Notes: a model not told the origin generated them from the letters alone. A DNA stretch of 64,000 bases from Ovoidimarina sediminis (GCF_032586175.1 NZ_JAWHTE010000011.1:62001-126000), one strand, 5' to 3'; positions 42,358-51,849 are shown, counted from the first letter of the stretch. Translations and numbers: made by a program.

Positions 42358-45300
42358 TCATTCCGCCGCGATCCCTTCCATCCGGTCCTCGAGCGCATCG
42401 GCCGCGTCCTGAAGCGCCGCCAGCGTCTCTGCGTCGGGCTGCCAGTAGTCGCGGTCGGAGGCTTCCAGAAGCCGGTTCGCCATCCGCACGCTCGCGGCCG
42501 GATTGAGCGCGGCCAACCGCTCGCGCATCTCCGGATCAAGGACGAAGGTCTCCGACAGGCGCTGATAGACCCAGGGCTCCACCTCGCCCGTGGTCGCCGA
42601 CCAGCCGACGGTGTTCGTCAGGTGCGCCTCGATCTGGCGCACGCCCTCGTGGCCGTGCTTAAGAAGGCCTTCGAAGAATTTCGGATTGAGGCTCCGCGCC
42701 CGGGTTTCAAGCGCGATCTGCGCCCTCAGCGTGCGCACCTTGCCCGCGCCGCGCGTCTGGTCGCCGATATAGACGGCGGCCTCGGCCCCCTTGGCGCGCT
42801 TCACCGCGCGGGCGATGCCGCCCAGCGTGTCGAAATAATGATCGACCGTGGTGACGCCCAGTTCCACCGATTCGAGGTTCTGGTAGGCCACGTCCACATC
42901 CTTCAGCGTCTGCTGAAGCAGCGCGGCATTGGCCTCGGATTTGCCCGTCCGCCCGTAGGCGAAGGATTTTCGCGCCTCGTAGGCATCGGCCAGCTCGTCC
43001 TCGTCGCCGAAGCCCGAACTGTCGACCAGCATGTTGACGTTCGAGCCGTAGGCGCCTTCCGCATTCGAGAAGACGCGCAAGGCGGCGGTTTCCATATCGA
43101 CGCCCATCGCGTCGGCATGGGCGAGCGCATGGGCACGGACGAAGTTCATCTCGATCGGCTCGTCCGCCGTCGCCGCCTTCCAGGCGGCTTCTGCCAGCAT
43201 CCGGGTCTGCAAGGGCAGGAGATCGCGGAAGATGCCCGAGAGCGTCATCACCACGTCGATCCGGGGCCGGCCCAGATCCTCGAGCGGCACCAGATCGGCG
43301 CCCGCAAGGCGGCCGTAGCTGTCGAAACGCGGCACCGCGCCCATCAGCGCCAGCGCCTGGGCGATCGGCCCGCCATCGGATTTGATGTTGTCCGACCCCC
43401 AGAGCACCAGCGCCACCGTGCGCGGCAGGCTGTCATGGGTGTCGAGCAGAAGCTGCGCCTGTTTCGCGCCATCGGCCATGGCGAAAGCCGTGGGCATGCG
43501 GAACGGATCGAAGGCGTGGATGTTGCGGCCCGTGGGCAGGATCTCGGGCGAGCGGATCAGGTCGCCCCCCGGCACCGGCGGCACGTAATGGCCCGCAAGC
43601 GCCCGAAGAAGCGCGCGGATTTCGTCGTTCTGCCGGAGCGCCTCGGCAAGCGCGGCGCGGGCCTCAGGCTCCATCTCCGGCATGGCGGAGAAATGCGCCT
43701 CGAGCGTTTCGCCCTGGAACGATTGGCCAAGGATGTGCAGCCCGTCGGGAATGAGCGCGTCTTCGGTTTCGAGAAGCGACAGCCACAGGCGATCGGGATC
43801 CGACCCGTCAAGATCGACCGCCGCCGCCTGATCGGCGATGAGCGCCCGAAGCTCGGCCCGGTCGGGATGGTCGCCGTCAAGCCCGCGCCAGCGCGTCACG
43901 CTGTCTTTCAGTTCCTGAAGCCCCTTGTAGAGCCCCGCCGTGGCAAGCGGCGGCGTCAGGTGCGTCACGCAGACCGCGTTCGAGCGCCGCTTGGCCAGCG
44001 TCGCCTCCGACGGGTTGTTCGCGGCATAGAGATAGATGTTCGGCAACGCGCCGATCAGCCGGTCGGGCCAGTCGATCCCGCTCAGCCCCGCCTGCTTGCC
44101 GGGCATGAATTCAAGCGCCCCGTGCATCCCGAAATGCAGAAGGCAATCGGCCCGGAACTCCTCGCGCAGCCAGCGGTAGAAGGTGGTGAAGGCGTGTGTG
44201 GGGGCGAAGCCGCGTTCGAAGAGAAGGCGCATCGGATCGCCCTCGTAGCCGAAGGCGGGCTGGATGCCGACGAAGACATTGCCGAAGGACCGGCCCAGGA
44301 CGAAAACGCGCGCCCCGTCCGATTGCGCGCGGCCCGGCGCGGGGCCCCAGGCCGCCTCGATCTCGTCGAGCCAGGGGGTTTTCGCGACGATCTCGTCGGC
44401 GCTGACCATGGCGTAGACGTTGGCGTCCTGCCCGTACTGCGCCGCATTGCCCTTCAGGATCGCCTCGCGTAGCGCCTCGACAGTCTCGGGCGGCTCGCAG
44501 TCATAGCCATCGGCCTTCAGGGCCTGAAGCGTGGCGTGCAGGCTTTCGAACACCGACAGATAGGCCGCCGTGCCCACCGCGCCCGCATTCGGCGGGAAGC
44601 CGTAAAGAACGATGCCGAGCCGCCGTTCATGGGGCTCGGACTGGCGAAGCGTTGCGAGGCGTTGAACCTTCTCGGCAAGCACCCCGATCCGTTCGGGGCA
44701 GGGCGCCATGACCTTGTCCACGGTGGTGGCGAGGCAGGGCGTCGCGCAGCCGTGGCACCCCTCGGGCCCGTGACGTCCGGCGAAGACCGTCGGGTTCGTC
44801 GCCCCGTCGATTTCCGGCAGGGCGATCAGCATCGTCGTCTCCACCGGGCCGAGCCCGCCATGGGAGGCCGCCCACTGGCCGAGCGTCTGGAATTCAAGGG
44901 GATGGGCCGCGACATAGGGCACGTCGAGCCCCTTCAGCACCCCGACCGCCGCCTCGCTGTCGTTATAGGCGGGCCCGCCGATCAGCGAGAACCCGGTGAG
45001 CGAGACAAGCGTGTCGATCCCGCCGAAATAGGTCTCGATCGCGGGCCGCCCGTCGAGCCCGCCGGCAAAGGCCGGGATACAGCGCAGCCCCCGCGCCTCG
45101 AACGCCCGGATCACCGCATCGTAATGCGCCGTGTCGGAAGCGAGGATGTAGGACCGCAGCATCAGAAGCCCCAAGGTGCCGCGCACCACTTCGGGCATCG
45201 GCAGGTCGCTGGCGTTCGTGGTGATCCGGTCCGGCAGATCGGGGTGGTAAAGCCCGACCTCGGGGTAATCGATCGGAAGCTCGGATGCCCCGCCCGTCCA

Positions 45301-45900
45301 GTCGGCCCGGCTTGCATAGCGCGAGACGAGGAAGCGGATCATCCGCTCCACGTTGTCGTCCGATCCGCCCAGCCAGTACTGCATCACCAGGAACCAGGCG
45401 CGCATGTCCTGCGCCTTGCCGGGGATGTATTTCAGGATCTTCGGCAGGCGCCTGAGAAGCCGCATCTGCCTTTCGCCCGACGAGGCGGACGGCTTCGACG
45501 TGCCGCGAAGCTTCTTCAGAAGCGCCATCGCCCCCGAGGCGGGCTTCGTCATGTCGAGGTCGCCCATCTTCGTGAGCCGCACGATCGCCGGGTCGGCGAT
45601 CACGCCCACCATCGCGTCGCAGCCCTCCCGCCGCGCTTCGAGCGCGTCGCGGATCGCGGTGATGTGTTCCTCGATGAAAAGAAGGTTCGCGATGATGATA
45701 TCGGCCCGGGCCACCGCATCGCGGGCAAGATCGAGCGCGGCGGGGTTCTCCGCCCATTCCGCTGCCGCGTGCACGGTGACGGAGAGGCCCGGAAACTCGC
45801 CCGACAGGCGTTCGGTCACCCGGCGCGCGGGGCCTGCCGCATGCGCGTCCAGCGTGACGATCACCACGCGGTAAGGCTTATGCATCACCTCATCGCGCAT
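42358..45900 (-). CDS. bchH: magnesium chelatase subunit H
   Basis: A 1180-residue CobN/Mg-chelatase H subunit, the porphyrin-binding catalytic subunit that inserts magnesium into protoporphyrin IX with BchI and BchD (not in this window). Typical stretches are YRVVIVTLDAHAAGPARRV near the start and YEGDPMRLLFERGF, HFGMHGALEFMPGKQ and NKWY-type equivalents later. Two starts are possible: ATG 45900 (AAGG six bases upstream, chosen) or ATG 45885 (MHKPYRV). Either overlaps or abuts the bchB end. It is the largest gene in the window. Confidence 0.95.
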   Translation of the reverse strand: MRDEVMHKPYRVVIVTLDAHAAGPARRVTERLSGEFPGLSVTVHAAAEWAENPAALDLARDAVARADIIIANLLFIEEHITAIRDALEARREGCDAMVGVIADPAIVRLTKMGDLDMTKPASGAMALLKKLRGTSKPSASSGERQMRLLRRLPKILKYIPGKAQDMRAWFLVMQYWLGGSDDNVERMIRFLVSRYASRADWTGGASELPIDYPEVGLYHPDLPDRITTNASDLPMPEVVRGTLGLLMLRSYILASDTAHYDAVIRAFEARGLRCIPAFAGGLDGRPAIETYFGGIDTLVSLTGFSLIGGPAYNDSEAAVGVLKGLDVPYVAAHPLEFQTLGQWAASHGGLGPVETTMLIALPEIDGATNPTVFAGRHGPEGCHGCATPCLATTVDKVMAPCPERIGVLAEKVQRLATLRQSEPHERRLGIVLYGFPPNAGAVGTAAYLSVFESLHATLQALKADGYDCEPPETVEALREAILKGNAAQYGQDANVYAMVSADEIVAKTPWLDEIEAAWGPAPGRAQSDGARVFVLGRSFGNVFVGIQPAFGYEGDPMRLLFERGFAPTHAFTTFYRWLREEFRADCLLHFGMHGALEFMPGKQAGLSGIDWPDRLIGALPNIYLYAANNPSEATLAKRRSNAVCVTHLTPPLATAGLYKGLQELKDSVTRWRGLDGDHPDRAELRALIADQAAAVDLDGSDPDRLWLSLLETEDALIPDGLHILGQSFQGETLEAHFSAMPEMEPEARAALAEALRQNDEIRALLRALAGHYVPPVPGGDLIRSPEILPTGRNIHAFDPFRMPTAFAMADGAKQAQLLLDTHDSLPRTVALVLWGSDNIKSDGGPIAQALALMGAVPRFDSYGRLAGADLVPLEDLGRPRIDVVMTLSGIFRDLLPLQTRMLAEAAWKAATADEPIEMNFVRAHALAHADAMGVDMETAALRVFSNAEGAYGSNVNMLVDSSGFGDEDELADAYEARKSFAYGRTGKSEANAALLQQTLKDVDVAYQNLESVELGVTTVDHYFDTLGGIARAVKRAKGAEAAVYIGDQTRGAGKVRTLRAQIALETRARSLNPKFFEGLLKHGHEGVRQIEAHLTNTVGWSATTGEVEPWVYQRLSETFVLDPEMRERLAALNPAASVRMANRLLEASDRDYWQPDAETLAALQDAADALEDRMEGIAAE

Positions 45901-47416
45901 AATGGGCCTTCGCCTCGTAAAGCGTTTCGACACCGATTTCGCTGACACCGCGTTCGGCGGCATAGATCTCGGTGTTCCGCCGCGCCTTGCCACGGACGAA
46001 GAAGGGGATCTTCTTCAACTCGCGCTCCGCCGCATCGGCCCAGAGCACATCCTGAATGCGGATTTCGGTGGGCGCGGACGCGGCCACCTCGGGTTCGGGC
46101 CGCCGGGCGGCATGGCCGTGATGGCTGGCGCCCGCATCGTCGTGAAACTCGAAATCGTCGCGGAACATGTGCAGAAGGTGTTCTTCCAGCCCCATGACCA
46201 GCGGGTGCACCCATGTGTCGAAGATGACGTTGGCGCCTTCGAACCCGGCCTGCGGGGAATAACGGGCGGGGAAATCCTGAACGTGGACGGGGGCGGAAAT
46301 CACGGCGCAGGGGATGCCCAGGCGCTTGCCGATGTGACGCTCCATCTGGGTACCCAGGATCATCTCGGGCTGAAGCTCGGCAATCCGGGCCTCGACCTCG
46401 AGGTAATCGTCGGTGATCAGCGGCTCGACGCCATGCTCCTTCGCGAGCGCGCGGATGTCGCGGGCGTATTCGCGGTTGAAACAGCCGAGGCCGGCAACCT
46501 CGAACCCCATCTCGTCGCGGGCGATCCGCGCGGCGGCCTTCACATGGGTTGCGTCGCCGAAAAGGAAGACGCGCTTGCCGGTGAGGTAGGTGGAATCGAC
46601 CGAGGCCGAATACCAGGGCAGGCGCAGGCGGCTGTCGTCGACCTGCCCGGTCGCCCCCGTGATCCCGCGCACTTCCGCGATGAAATCGCGCGTCGCGCCG
46701 ACGCCGATGGGAACGGTCTTGGTGTAGGGCTGATCGAACGCGCGTTCGAGGTAGCGCGCCGCGCTTTCGCCGGTTTCGGGATAGAGCAGCACGTTGAAAT
46801 GCGCCTCTGGAAGCCGGGCGATATCGGAGGGCCGCGCGCCCATCGGGGCCACGACGTTCACGCCGACCCCAAGCTCGTGCAGAAGCCCCGTGATTTCCTC
46901 GATATCGTCGCGGTGGCGGAAGCCGAGCGCGGTGGGCCCGAGGATGTTCGCGGTGATCGCGCGGGTTCTGTCGCGCGGCGCCGTCAGGTGGCGCACGATC
47001 TGGAAGAAGGTTTCGTCGGCCCCGAAATTCTCTTTCCGCTGGTAGCTGGGCAGTTCGAGCGGAATGACGGGGATCGAAAGCCCCATCGCCTCGGCCAGCC
47101 CGCCGGGATCATCCTGAATGAGTTCGGCGGTGCAGGAGGCGCCGACGATGATCGCCTCCGGCTTGAAGCGGTCATGGGCGTCAAGGCAGGTCTGCTTGAA
47201 GAGATCGGCGGTGTCGGCCCCCAGATCGCGGGCCTGGAAGGTGGTGTAGCTGACAGGCGGGCGGTGGTTCCGCCGCTCGATCATCGTGAAGAGAAGATCG
47301 GCATAGGTGTCGCCCTGGGGGGCGTGCAGAACGTAGTGCAGGCCCTTCATGCCCGTGGCGACGCGCATCGCGCCCACATGGGGCGGGCCTTCATATGTCC
47401 AGACCGAAAGCTTCAT
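45890..47416 (-). CDS. bchB: dark protochlorophyllide reductase subunit B
   Basis: A 508-residue NifK-like subunit. D36 (in QGDTYADLL), which in this enzyme replaces a cysteine as fourth ligand of the NB cluster, is present, and the cysteine in IIVGASCTAELIQDD is the other B-side ligand candidate. The C-terminal segment APTEIRIQDVLWADAAERELKK is the typical light-independent-reductase tail. It binds protochlorophyllide with BchN. Start ATG 47416 overlaps the bchN stop as ATGA. Confidence 0.96.
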   Translation of the reverse strand: MKLSVWTYEGPPHVGAMRVATGMKGLHYVLHAPQGDTYADLLFTMIERRNHRPPVSYTTFQARDLGADTADLFKQTCLDAHDRFKPEAIIVGASCTAELIQDDPGGLAEAMGLSIPVIPLELPSYQRKENFGADETFFQIVRHLTAPRDRTRAITANILGPTALGFRHRDDIEEITGLLHELGVGVNVVAPMGARPSDIARLPEAHFNVLLYPETGESAARYLERAFDQPYTKTVPIGVGATRDFIAEVRGITGATGQVDDSRLRLPWYSASVDSTYLTGKRVFLFGDATHVKAAARIARDEMGFEVAGLGCFNREYARDIRALAKEHGVEPLITDDYLEVEARIAELQPEMILGTQMERHIGKRLGIPCAVISAPVHVQDFPARYSPQAGFEGANVIFDTWVHPLVMGLEEHLLHMFRDDFEFHDDAGASHHGHAARRPEPEVAASAPTEIRIQDVLWADAAERELKKIPFFVRGKARRNTEIYAAERGVSEIGVETLYEAKAHYAR

Positions 47417-48699
47417 GCCCCGGCCTCCACCTGAAGAAGGGCGCGGCGACGTAGCGGGCGCGAGAAGAGCCCGGCGAGATCGCCCGCCTGTTCGTAGAAG
47501 TGCACCGGCGTGAAGACGAGTTCGATCGCCCATTTCGTGGCGAGCCCTTCGGCCTCCAGCGGGTTGGCGAGGCCGAGGCCGCAGACCGTAAGGTCGGCGC
47601 GTTCGGCGCGGGCGCGGTCAAGCTGCAGGTCGACGTCCTGGCCTTCGGAAATCACGGGGCCCGGGGCGATCAGGTCAAGGTCGTCGCCGACGATGCCCTT
47701 GTGGATGAAGGGCGCGCCGATCTCGACCGCCTCCATGCCGCATTCGCGGGTCAGGAACCGGGCGAGCGGAATCTCAAGCTGGCTGTCGGGGAAGAAGAAG
47801 ATGCGCTTGTGGCGCAGCGTTTCCGCATGTGCCGCGATGGCCTTCCGCGCGCGGGCGCGCGGTGCCTTTGTCGCGGCGGCGAAGCTGTCTTCGGCGACGC
47901 CGAATTCGGCGGCAATGGCCCCAAGCCAGGCCGTCGTGCCTTCGTCGCCGAACGGGAACGGGGCCGCAATGTGGCGCGCGCCGCGCCGGGTGAGCGCGGC
48001 GTGGGTTTCGCCGAGGAAGGGCTGCAACAGTGCGAAGACGGTGTTGGGCCCGATCTTCGGGGCGGCTTCGCTCCGCCGGGACGGAAGGACACTGACGGGG
48101 CCGACGCCCATCGCCTCCAGAAGCCCGAGGGCCTGGTCTTCGACAACGTCAGGCAGCGCGCCGACGAGAACGAGGTTGCGTTCCTCAGTTGCCTCGAGTT
48201 CTGGAACCATGGAAGCAAGGCAGGCATCCTCGCCTTCCGTGAAAGTGGTTTCGATCCCGGACCCGGAATAGTTGAGCACCCGCACGTTCGGCGCGTGTTT
48301 CTGCGTGAGACGCTCCGCCGCACGCTTGAGATCGAGCTTGATCACCTCCGACGGGCACGAGCCAACGAGGAACAATTGCCGGATGTCAGGCCGGCGTGAC
48401 AGTAACCTGTCGACTTCACGGTCCAGTTCGTCCTGCGCGTCGGCCAGACCGGCCAGATCCGATTCTTCGAGAATCGCCGTCGCGAAGCGCGGTTCGGCGA
48501 AGATCATCACCCCCGCCGCGGACTGCAGAAGATGGGCGCAGGTGCGCGACCCGACGACAAGGAAAAACGCGTCCTGCATCTTGCGGTGAAGCCAGATGAT
48601 TCCGGTCAGCCCGCAGAACACTTCGCGCTGCCCGCGCTCCTTCAGGATCGGCGCCTCGCGGCAGCCCGGATTGGCGGGGGGCGGGCGAAGATCGTTCAC
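47413..48699 (-). CDS. bchN: dark protochlorophyllide reductase subunit N
   Basis: A 428-residue NifD-like subunit. Cluster ligands C29 (FCGLTG), C54 (SRTCAH) and C115 (GSCPSEV) are all present, matching the three-Cys, one-Asp cluster shared with BchB. The start is GTG, overlapping the bchF stop as GTGA. Together with BchB and BchL it reduces protochlorophyllide in the dark. Confidence 0.96.
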   Translation of the reverse strand: MNDLRPPPANPGCREAPILKERGQREVFCGLTGIIWLHRKMQDAFFLVVGSRTCAHLLQSAAGVMIFAEPRFATAILEESDLAGLADAQDELDREVDRLLSRRPDIRQLFLVGSCPSEVIKLDLKRAAERLTQKHAPNVRVLNYSGSGIETTFTEGEDACLASMVPELEATEERNLVLVGALPDVVEDQALGLLEAMGVGPVSVLPSRRSEAAPKIGPNTVFALLQPFLGETHAALTRRGARHIAAPFPFGDEGTTAWLGAIAAEFGVAEDSFAAATKAPRARARKAIAAHAETLRHKRIFFFPDSQLEIPLARFLTRECGMEAVEIGAPFIHKGIVGDDLDLIAPGPVISEGQDVDLQLDRARAERADLTVCGLGLANPLEAEGLATKWAIELVFTPVHFYEQAGDLAGLFSRPLRRRALLQVEAGA

Positions 48700-49184
48700 G
48701 TCGCGGCCCCCGTTTCAAGCCGGGCCATCCGCAGCTTCCACAGGAACTGGCCGGCGTTCACGACATAAGCCGCATAGGCCGCCAGCGCGATCGCCATCTG
48801 GCCATCCGGCCCCGCCGAACCCGTTGAAAGTGCCCAAAGATATGCGGTGTGAAGCGCGATGACGACGAAGCTGAACACGTCCTCCCAGAAGAAGGCGGGG
48901 GCGAAAAGCCAGCGCCCGAATACCACCTTTTCCCAGATCGAACCGGTGATCATGATGGTGTAGAGAAGGAGGGTTTTCACGACGATCGAAACCGTAGCCT
49001 CGGCATAGCCGTGACCCGTCCAGACATAGCGCAGAACAAGCACGAGAGAGACCAGGAACACGGCGAACTGGAGGGGTGCCAGAATGCCTTGTACGAGCGT
49101 CCAGACCGTGGCGTCACGGCGCGCGCGCTCGTCCTCCGTATAGAGCCGAGCACGCCGCATTTCAGATGCGCCCGATCTGTCCAT
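48696..49184 (-). CDS. bchF: 3-vinyl bacteriochlorophyllide hydratase
   Basis: A 162-residue membrane protein with four helices that hydrates the C3 vinyl group on the way to bacteriochlorophyll a. Family segments are RRDATVWTLVQGILAPLQFA, TGSIWEKVVFGRWLFAPAFFWEDVFS and VVNAGQFLWKLRMARLE. The ATG at 49184 has GGGGAG seven bases upstream. It heads the long leftward bch-puh run and is preceded by a PpsR-controlled promoter. Confidence 0.95.
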   Translation of the reverse strand: MDRSGASEMRRARLYTEDERARRDATVWTLVQGILAPLQFAVFLVSLVLVLRYVWTGHGYAEATVSIVVKTLLLYTIMITGSIWEKVVFGRWLFAPAFFWEDVFSFVVIALHTAYLWALSTGSAGPDGQMAIALAAYAAYVVNAGQFLWKLRMARLETGAAT

Positions 49185-49240
49185 ACATGATCTCCCCGTT
49201 GGCTGTAGCCAAGCGAAGACTAGACCCCTACGGGCAAAAG

Positions 49241-49258
49241 TGTCAATTATAACTTACA
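49241..49258 (-). promoter_or_regulatory. PpsR box with bchF -35 element
   Basis: Reads TGTAAGTTATAATTGACA on the minus strand, an exact TGT-N12-ACA. Its last six bases, TTGACA, are a consensus -35 element; a TAGTCT -10-like element lies 18 bases further, giving a short leader of about 26 bases to bchF. Repressor and sigma-70 polymerase would compete. Confidence 0.85.
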
Positions 49259-49387
49259 CTCAATGTCAGCACCTCGGTCCCCCTGGCCAGGGCCCCGCAG
49301 GCATGTCGAGAAACCGGAAATTTTCCTTTTAGTTAAGAATGTTCGCCCGGCATCGCCCCTCTTTCGGGCGGTTGCAGAAAGGAACCA

Positions 49388-49405
49388 TGTCAATTCGCTT
49401 TGACA
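49388..49405 (+). promoter_or_regulatory. PpsR box with ppaA -35 element
   Basis: TGTCAATTCGCTTTGACA matches TGT-N12-ACA, with perfect dyad arms TGTCAA/TTGACA. The right arm TTGACA is a -35 element for ppaA; the -10 candidate (GACATT at 49423-49428, 17-base spacing) is poor. This would make the regulator pair self-controlled. Confidence 0.85.
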
Positions 49406-49491
49406 TTTAGGGCCGCAGACGCGACATTGATCTCGCGTGCCACCGTCCGAGTCTTGGCGTGGCGCATGCGGCCGATGAAGGACACTCAGTC

Positions 49492-50289
49492 ATGACAGAC
49501 GGCCCAGACAGACCAGGGCGCAGATCCGAAGTGCCGGTGGCTTCACCGGTCGATACCCTTGCGTCCCGCGCCGTCGCCGTTCTTGCCGAACGGCGCGAAC
49601 GGACGCGTGCGCCCCTGTCCGAGCGGCTTCTTGCCCGCCTGTCCGATGCCGTTCTGAAAGGTGGCAACGGGCCGGTCGAGGCAGCGGTCGCCGATATCCT
49701 GCATTCCGGATGCCCGGCGGAGGAGGTTCTCGGTTTCTATATCCCCGAGGTCGCGCGCCGTCTGGGTGACGACTGGTGTGAAGACCGGCTTGGCTTCGCG
49801 CAAGTCTCGATCGGATCGGCCCGGCTTCAGCACGCGGTGCGCGCGCTGTCGGCGGGGCCACGCAAATCGGCATCCGACGGCCCGGGTCACGCCGTTCTCG
49901 TCGTCGTGCCGGAAGGCGAACATCACACGCTTGGCGCCGTCGTGCTGACGGCGCAGCTGCGCCAGCGCGGCCTGTCGGTGCGCCTTGTCATGGGCGAGGC
50001 AAATCGCATGGTTGTCCGAACTGTTGCCTCGGGACAGTACGACGCTATCTTCCTCTCGATTTCTTCGGCTGAAAGGCTTGCGCAGCTTCGTGTTCTCATT
50101 GAAAAATCAAAGAACGCACTTCCTGTTGCGATACCGACAGTGGTTGGGGGCGCCCTTGGAGCCGGTGGAAAAGACATTGCTAAGCTTGCCGGGGCCGACC
50201 ATGCGGCAAGTGATCTTAACGAGGCACTGAGAAGATGCGGTCTGACGATTTCTCCCAACGGCGCCACCGAGCGCGCGAAGATGGAGTAG
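49492..50289 (+). CDS. ppaA: cobalamin-binding antirepressor PpaA (AerR)
   Basis: A 265-residue regulator of the PpaA/AerR type. DDWCEDRLGFAQVSIGSARLQH is the helical part before a Rossmann-like cobalamin-binding domain (HAVLVVVPEGEHHTLGAVVL, LSVRLVMGEANR, YDAIFLSISSAE). In Rhodobacter, PpaA/AerR modulates PpsR/CrtJ DNA binding in response to oxygen and blue light via B12. ATG 49492 (GAAGGA upstream) is chosen over a GTG eleven codons earlier. The stop is 41 bases before the ppsR start. Confidence 0.88.
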   Translation: MTDGPDRPGRRSEVPVASPVDTLASRAVAVLAERRERTRAPLSERLLARLSDAVLKGGNGPVEAAVADILHSGCPAEEVLGFYIPEVARRLGDDWCEDRLGFAQVSIGSARLQHAVRALSAGPRKSASDGPGHAVLVVVPEGEHHTLGAVVLTAQLRQRGLSVRLVMGEANRMVVRTVASGQYDAIFLSISSAERLAQLRVLIEKSKNALPVAIPTVVGGALGAGGKDIAKLAGADHAASDLNEALRRCGLTISPNGATERAKME

Positions 50290-50330
50290 TCGATGATGAC
50301 GATGCACCGATGGCGCGCGGAGGCAAGGCT

Positions 50331-51749
50331 GTGAGCACGCGGGGCACCAGATACTGGTCAAGCGGATCGATCCCCCTGATCGGGCCGGATGTTCTGGGCG
50401 ATATCATTTCGACAGCCGCCGATCTTGCGATCGTGGTGTCGGATGTCGGCCAGATCCTCAGCGTCCTGATCAATCCCACCCATTCCGGCTTCGGCGATCT
50501 CGATCACTGGGAAGGCCGGAACATCCGCGATTTCCTGACCCGCGAAAGCGTGCCGAAGCTCGAAGCGCAGCTGCGCGATTTCGCGAGCGGCGACATGCCG
50601 GCGCGGGCGATGGAACTGAACCATACTGATCGCGGCGACTGGGAATTCCCCGTGCGCTACACCCTGCACCAGATCGGCCCCGACGGGGCGCTTCTGATGC
50701 TCGGGCGTGATCTTCGGCCCATTGCCGAGATGCAGGAACAGCTTGTCTCGGCGCAGATGGCGCTGGAACGCGATTACGAGGCGCAGCGGGAATACGACAC
50801 GCGCTTCCGCGTGCTGATGGACAGCGTGCGCGACGCCGCCGTGTTCGTCGCCGCCGACAGCGGCCGGGTGACGGATATCAACGCCGCCGCCGCATCGCTT
50901 CTGGGCGCGCCCGCAGGCGACCTGACGAATGCGGTCTTCGGGCAGGAATTCGAATCACGCCGCAAGGGCGAGCTTCTGGACTCCCTGAAATCCTCGGCGA
51001 TTTCCGAAATGTCGAAGCCGATCGAGGCCGTGGCCCGCCGGTCGCGCAAGCGCCTGATGATCACGCCCAAGATCTTCCGCGCCGCTGGCGAACGCTATCT
51101 TCTGTGCCGGCTCGAAAGCGCCGAAGATGCCGAACCCGCATCCGATGTGCTGACCGAGAACCTGAACGGTCTGTACCAGGAAGGGATCGACGCGATCGTC
51201 TTCACCGACCGTGACGGCGTGATCACCTCGGCGAACGAGGCGTTCCTGAACCTGGCCGATATCGCCCATGTGACGCTGGCCCGCGGCCGGTCGCTGGCCG
51301 ATTTCCTGTCGCGCGGGACGGTGGACAGCAAGGTGCTGATCGACAACGCCACGCGCGCGGGGCAGATGAGCGTCTATGCCACCAAGGTCGTGTCCGAATT
51401 CGGCGGCGAAACCTCTGTCGAGATTTCGGCGACCTACCTGAACGACCGGGCGAACCCCGCGCTTGTCTTCGTGATCCGCGATGCAAGCCGGGTGGATGCG
51501 CTGCGGCGCCCGGGGATCGGCGTTTCCGACGAGGGCATGCGCAGCGTGATGGAGCTTGTGGGCTCGGCCACGCTGAAAGACATCGTATCCGACACCACCG
51601 ACGTTGTGGAAAAGATGTGCATCGAGACGGCCGTGGAACTGACCCGCAACAACCGGGTTGCGGCGGCCGAGATGCTGGGCCTGTCGCGGCAAAGCCTTTA
51701 CGTGAAGCTGCGCAAATACGGCCTTCTCAGCAAGGATCCCAAGGGCTGA
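50331..51749 (+). CDS. ppsR: redox-responsive photosynthesis repressor PpsR (CrtJ)
   Basis: A 472-residue regulator with an N-terminal region, PAS-like domains (about residues 25-130, 155-270 and 285-385) and a C-terminal Fis-type helix-turn-helix (NNRVAAAEMLGLSRQSLYVKL, residues about 440-461, quoted with its end trimmed). Two cysteines, C259 and C430, correspond in place to the redox cysteines of R. sphaeroides PpsR. GTG 50331 is chosen: GAGG lies seven bases upstream, while the ATG seven codons earlier has no site. It represses bch, crt and puc genes under oxygen. Confidence 0.93.
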   Translation: MSTRGTRYWSSGSIPLIGPDVLGDIISTAADLAIVVSDVGQILSVLINPTHSGFGDLDHWEGRNIRDFLTRESVPKLEAQLRDFASGDMPARAMELNHTDRGDWEFPVRYTLHQIGPDGALLMLGRDLRPIAEMQEQLVSAQMALERDYEAQREYDTRFRVLMDSVRDAAVFVAADSGRVTDINAAAASLLGAPAGDLTNAVFGQEFESRRKGELLDSLKSSAISEMSKPIEAVARRSRKRLMITPKIFRAAGERYLLCRLESAEDAEPASDVLTENLNGLYQEGIDAIVFTDRDGVITSANEAFLNLADIAHVTLARGRSLADFLSRGTVDSKVLIDNATRAGQMSVYATKVVSEFGGETSVEISATYLNDRANPALVFVIRDASRVDALRRPGIGVSDEGMRSVMELVGSATLKDIVSDTTDVVEKMCIETAVELTRNNRVAAAEMLGLSRQSLYVKLRKYGLLSKDPKG

Positions 51750-51814
51750 TCCACCCCGCATTCTGCACCGGGTGAGTTGAGGCGTTTTGCCCCGCCCCGG
51801 GGCGCTGCTTTCTG

Positions 51815-51843
51815 TTGCAAGACTCAGATTGTCAATCTAGCCT
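51815..51843 (+). promoter_or_regulatory. predicted promoter of bchG
   Basis: TTGCAA (51815-51820) and TAGCCT (51838-51843) are 17 bases apart. Only six bases separate the -10 element from ATG 51850, so a transcript from here would be leaderless. The -10 match is weak; bchG could also be read through from ppsR, 100 bases upstream. Confidence 0.4.
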
Positions 51844-51847
51844 GACA
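51830..51847 (+). promoter_or_regulatory. PpsR box before bchG
   Basis: TGTCAATCTAGCCTGACA is an exact TGT-N12-ACA with TGTCA/TGACA arms, ending two bases before the bchG ATG. It covers the presumed -10 region, so PpsR would block bchG separately from its own gene. Confidence 0.8.
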
Positions 51848-51849
51848 GT

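Larger units (their letters stand above)
49185..49491. promoter_or_regulatory. divergent control region bchF / ppaA
   Basis: A 307-base region that drives bchF leftward and ppaA rightward. It has two PpsR boxes (49241-49258 and 49388-49405), both overlapping a TTGACA -35 element. The middle is AT-richer (AATTTTCCTTTTAGTTAAGAA at about 49319-49339, with one base omitted here) and might bind a nucleoid or RegA-type factor. No small gene was seen in it. Confidence 0.8.

Noticed and set aside
42133..45945. Long plus-strand frames opposite bchH (779 and 469 codons)
   Set aside because: Shadows of the bchH codon bias; no motifs and no ribosome binding sites.
49264..49281. Third PpsR box in the bchF-ppaA region
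   Set aside because: TGT at 49264 is followed by CCC rather than ACA after 12 bases.
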